Shown here piece by piece: positions 14,181 through 16,465 of a DNA stretch of 16,465 nucleotides; position 1 is the first letter of the stretch, and each line of letters opens with the position of its first letter. Origin of the DNA: Blautia sp. Lineage in GTDB: Bacteria > Bacillota > Clostridia > Lachnospirales > Lachnospiraceae. Under the pieces are notes generated by a model. It was not told the DNA's origin, searched no databases, and was given only the letters and a program-made list of their open reading frames with translations. A program made the translations under genes and the position numbers. The stretch is from NCBI GenBank assembly GCA_017420455.1, contig JAFOJB010000220.1, forward strand, positions 1 to 16,465, written 5' to 3'.

Positions 14181-14209
14181 TTGCAGGGTTTGGCATAATC
14201 CTGTATTAT
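14181..14209 (+). promoter_or_regulatory. Promoter of the GNAT acetyltransferase gene
   Basis: TTGCAG (14181-14186), a 17-nt spacer and TATTAT (14204-14209). The start site would be near 14215-14217, immediately before a large palindrome. The -35 boxes of this promoter and the opposing one are only about 16 bp apart, so the two could be regulated jointly. Confidence 0.55.
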
Positions 14210-14222
14210 ATAGTCTACAGAG

Positions 14223-14247
14223 CGTAAAGGTACCTGGTACCTTTACG
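14223..14247. promoter_or_regulatory. 25-bp perfect palindrome, candidate operator
   Basis: CGTAAAGGTACC (14223-14234) and GGTACCTTTACG (14236-14247) are perfect 12-bp inverted arms around a single T. The element starts a few bases after the predicted transcription start of the acetyltransferase gene. That position suits a repressor operator, or a hairpin at the 5' end of the mRNA. No T-run follows, so it is not a terminator. Confidence 0.6.
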
Positions 14248-14346
14248 TAGAATCTGCTGAGATGGATGGTACTGTTGAACTGGCCAGATTCGTTTTAGAA
14301 AGATAACTTGCGATTTCCCGAACAAACTTTATTGAGGATGAAAAAC

Positions 14347-14874
14347 ATGGAAGGCATAGAGATCCAAACATCAAGGTTGATTCTTAAGCCATTGGGAACC
14401 AGATACATCACAACGGTAAACGAATATGCTTTGAATCCTGAAAACACAAAGTATATGTGTCGTCTGCCCAATGCAAATTCGGAAGAAACGCTGCGTTTTT
14501 TACAGAACGTGGAGACTGAATGGGCAAAAGATGAACCAACGTTCTTTGAGTTCGCTGTTTTGTACAACGATCGACATATTGGAGCGGTTAGTGTTTATTT
14601 CGACCAGGGGGTTGGAGAACTTGGATGGATTATCAACCGCAAATATTGGAAAAACGGATTTGCGTATGAAGCGGCAGAGGCTCTGGTTAAGTGCTTCAGA
14701 CAGCATTATGGAATACAACATTTCCGGGCACATTGCGACACAGAGAACACGGCTTCATATAGAATCATGGAAAAGCTCGGCATGGTCAGAACAGGTGTAT
14801 ATGAAGGAAGAAGAAACCGTTCCGCAAGCGAGGATTCTATGGAGTATCAGTATGACTTACTGGAATCCGTATAA
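14347..14874 (+). CDS. GNAT family N-acetyltransferase (RimJ/RimL-type)
   Basis: A 175-residue acetyl-CoA-dependent N-acetyltransferase of normal length. The N-terminus MEGIEIQTSRLILKPL is the usual RimJ/RimL start. The acetyl-CoA-binding region is INRKYWKNGFAYEAAEALVKC, followed by NTASYRIMEKLGMVRTG, the characteristic NxxSxxxxEKLGF-like motif. The substrate could be a protein N-terminus or a small amine; it cannot be told here. ATG 14347 is chosen because GAGGA (14334-14338) is 8 nt upstream and the product then starts at the family position; TTG 14308 and ATG 14338 are in frame but poorly supported. The gene has its own promoter, a palindrome in its leader and a strong terminator, so it is a single-gene unit. 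It is AT-rich compared with genes before 13600, suggesting transfer. Confidence 0.88.
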   Translation: MEGIEIQTSRLILKPLGTRYITTVNEYALNPENTKYMCRLPNANSEETLRFLQNVETEWAKDEPTFFEFAVLYNDRHIGAVSVYFDQGVGELGWIINRKYWKNGFAYEAAEALVKCFRQHYGIQHFRAHCDTENTASYRIMEKLGMVRTGVYEGRRNRSASEDSMEYQYDLLESV

Positions 14875-14926
14875 CATCATGTTCGTATGGATGATATGAT
14901 TGCAGGTTATCCCGGAAGAAAGCATC

Positions 14927-14963
14927 GGGGACGGTTCTGATGTCACCGTCCCCTGTGTTTTTT
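14927..14963 (+). terminator. Intrinsic terminator of the GNAT gene
   Basis: GGGGACGGT (14927-14935) pairs with ACCGTCCCC (14945-14953) around a 9-nt loop, followed by TGTGTTTTTT (14954-14963). It lies between convergent genes; on the - strand the stem is followed by a T-rich stretch (complement of AGAAAGCATC), so it may also end the diguanylate cyclase message. Confidence 0.9.
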
Positions 14964-14968
14964 GCTGA

Positions 14969-16132
14969 CTAACGGAAATGATGGTTGTGACGAACAGGCG
15001 ATGCCTTTTTCCGGAGCGTTTTGTCGGCGTACAGCGCTGCATCCGAGGCCATGGCCAGGTCCTCAAAGCTCTGTCCCGGCTGATATCTGGAAAAGCCGAT
15101 ACTTACGGCCAGAGTGTAGGGCAGCTGGTTCTCTTCATTGAAGGCTTTGAAATTGTCGGAAATGCGCTGCTTAAACTCATGTGCCTCCTCGTCTCCGGAA
15201 AAGAAGCCCATGATCAGAAATTCGTCTCCGCCGTACCGGACGATGATACACTGGACCCCGGCAGCAGAGCGGGTAAGCACTCTGGCGGTATTTACCAGCG
15301 CATGATCCCCCTCCGTATGTCCAAGGGTATCGTTGATCGTTTTGAAATTGTCCAGATCCAGCATGAACAGATACAAAGGCCGTTCCGGAGAAACCTGCCG
15401 GATGTAATCCGAGAATGCGGGATTCAGCGTTTTACGGTTGTTCAGGCCTGTAAGACCGTCCCGCATGATCTCCCTGTCCTGGCTGTCAATATAGAGCAGC
15501 ACCAGTGAGACAGAGGCGCAGGTCCAGGTTCCGGGCATTCCCGTAAAGGGGAGGGAAAAAAGCATGCCGGCTACAGGAAGAATATAGAACCCCAGAAGCT
15601 TAAAGGCCACGTGATGGGAAGGCCGGCGGTTTTTGTTGAGAACCCGTACCAGGATATGGATCAGCGGGATAAAAAGCGCGCCAAGAGCCCCGGCAAGCTG
15701 CAGACCGAACAAAGGACCATGGGTATAGACATTTTCCGGGGAAATCGTGAATATCCAGCCCGTTCTGCAGGAAATTACATTCAGGATGAAAAAGAAGCAG
15801 GAAGGGGCCATGATCTTCAGAGTAAGCTCCCGGGTGATGGTATATTCCAGGGACTCCAGCACATACAGATACCAGATTCCTCCCAGAGCAATTCCTTCAG
15901 AAAGAAACAGTACATTGACAAGATAATTCAACGGGATTGCACCGGGGAACATCCGGCCGTCGATCAGGCGCCAGATGATATCCAGCAGCAGCGCGAAAAT
16001 GACACCGTCTATCAGGTGCCGGAAAAGAACCCTGCTTGTCTGCTGGTTGACATTGTGGATACTCTGATACTCGATGAAAAGCAGGATTATCAGACACAAT
16101 ATATTCAGTTCAACATGAATTGCGTTTGCCAT
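14969..16132 (-). CDS. Membrane-bound diguanylate cyclase (GGDEF)
   Basis: A 387-residue protein with an N-terminal membrane sensor (about residues 8-215, roughly six to seven hydrophobic segments) and a C-terminal GGDEF domain from about residue 220. Conserved features are DGLTGLNNR (225-233), LDLDNFKTIND (258-268), GHTEGD (271-276) and the intact active site YGGDEF (300-305). It should make cyclic di-GMP from two GTP at the inner membrane face. The inhibitory I-site RxxD expected at 291-294 reads AGVQ or GVQC, so product inhibition is probably absent. The C-terminus ends RHNHHFR, a basic His-rich tail. ATG 16132 has GGGAG about 10 nt upstream. It is downstream of the partial gene at the right edge, 75 nt away on the same strand, and may share its transcript. 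Confidence 0.9.
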   Translation of the reverse strand: MANAIHVELNILCLIILLFIEYQSIHNVNQQTSRVLFRHLIDGVIFALLLDIIWRLIDGRMFPGAIPLNYLVNVLFLSEGIALGGIWYLYVLESLEYTITRELTLKIMAPSCFFFILNVISCRTGWIFTISPENVYTHGPLFGLQLAGALGALFIPLIHILVRVLNKNRRPSHHVAFKLLGFYILPVAGMLFSLPFTGMPGTWTCASVSLVLLYIDSQDREIMRDGLTGLNNRKTLNPAFSDYIRQVSPERPLYLFMLDLDNFKTINDTLGHTEGDHALVNTARVLTRSAAGVQCIIVRYGGDEFLIMGFFSGDEEAHEFKQRISDNFKAFNEENQLPYTLAVSIGFSRYQPGQSFEDLAMASDAALYADKTLRKKASPVRHNHHFR

Positions 16133-16207
16133 GCTCTTTACGCTCCCTGTTCGTCTTATCTCCGGTCAGAGAGAGAAGCGCTCCCCTGCCCGATTGGTCT
16201 CCAAAGA

Positions 16208-16465
16208 TCATTTCCCCTTCAGAAGTCCGCCGAGAAGTCCAAGCAGTCCGCTGCCGGCGTTGTTCTGCTGCGGCTTGTTCCCGCCTCCGAGAACCATGCC
16301 GAGAAGTCCGACCGCATCCTTGAGGTCAAGTCCGTCGCTCAGGTCTATTTTGCCGAAGGAATTTGCCTGAGAGGACATGGTGGTGGAAAGAAGGCTGAGA
16401 ATAGCAGGGGCGATCATTCCCAGAACAGAACTTACCTGACCAAGATCCAGACCGCTGGAGGAGGA
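16208..16465 (-). CDS. Partial small protein with GLDL repeats (DUF937-like?)
   Basis: The reading frame is open to the right edge, so the N-terminus is missing; 85 residues are visible and end GLLGLLGGLLKGK. Two related segments are seen: GLDLGQVSSVLGM and GLDLKDAVGLLGM, separated by about 38 residues, followed by a Gly/Leu-rich tail with a polar NKPQQNN patch. The look resembles DUF937/YidB-type bacterial proteins of unknown function, but I cannot confirm this. ATG at 16417 is probably internal, because coding character continues upstream with SSSSGLDLGQ. It lies directly upstream of the diguanylate cyclase on the same strand; no terminator is visible between them. Confidence 0.6.
   Translation of the reverse strand, partial: SSSSGLDLGQVSSVLGMIAPAILSLLSTTMSSQANSFGKIDLSDGLDLKDAVGLLGMVLGGGNKPQQNNAGSGLLGLLGGLLKGK

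Noticed and set aside
14036..14247. Inverted repeats as ends of a MITE or as a CRISPR-like array
   Set aside because: The arms differ in sequence from one another, no target-site duplication is visible, and there is no repeat-spacer periodicity.

Overview
The window looks like a moderately GC-rich Clostridia genome, most likely Lachnospiraceae or a close relative. This rests on strong AGGAGG-type ribosome sites, Gram-positive-style promoters (TTGACA-17-TATATT), an ABC sugar importer with no ATPase gene of its own, and a fused AmmeMemoRadiSam protein of the kind seen in Clostridia. The taxon is an inference; no rRNA or marker gene is present.

Region 1 (1-3040, + strand) is a probable operon: a 12-TM MFS exporter of the Mef/EntS type, a membrane-anchored alpha/beta hydrolase and a flavodoxin-fold NAD(P)H reductase. 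A strong promoter (46-74) is followed by a long leader. The leader holds a short peptide frame whose last codons form the left arm of an intrinsic terminator lying just before the exporter's ribosome site, an attenuator-like layout. The junction between exporter and hydrolase carries three diverged tandem copies of a ~57-bp unit.

Region 2 (3041-10563, + strand) is a carbohydrate operon: secreted solute-binding protein without a lipobox, two MalF/MalG-type permeases, a cytoplasmic TIM-barrel glycoside hydrolase (GH101/GH129/DUF5696-like), a Gfo/Idh/MocA dehydrogenase and a xylose-isomerase-like TIM-barrel protein. A long stem-loop separates the binding-protein gene from the permease genes and probably sets their relative expression. 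The likely logic is import of an oligosaccharide or glycoside, internal hydrolysis, oxidation, then isomerisation or epimerisation.

Region 3 (10551-12839) continues without a break. A LigB/Memo-like plus AMMECR1 fusion overlaps the isomerase gene by 13 nt and is followed by its radical SAM partner, so the poorly understood AmmeMemoRadiSam system appears co-transcribed with the sugar operon.

Region 4 (13003-13578) is a small secreted acidic protein with its own terminator. Region 5 (about 13800-14900) is visibly more AT-rich: an orphan DUF2281/antitoxin-like gene and a GNAT acetyltransferase transcribed divergently from facing promoters, with several strong palindromes between them and a terminator at each end. 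Region 6 (14969-16465, - strand) holds a membrane diguanylate cyclase and the 3' end of a repeat-bearing small protein that runs off the right edge.
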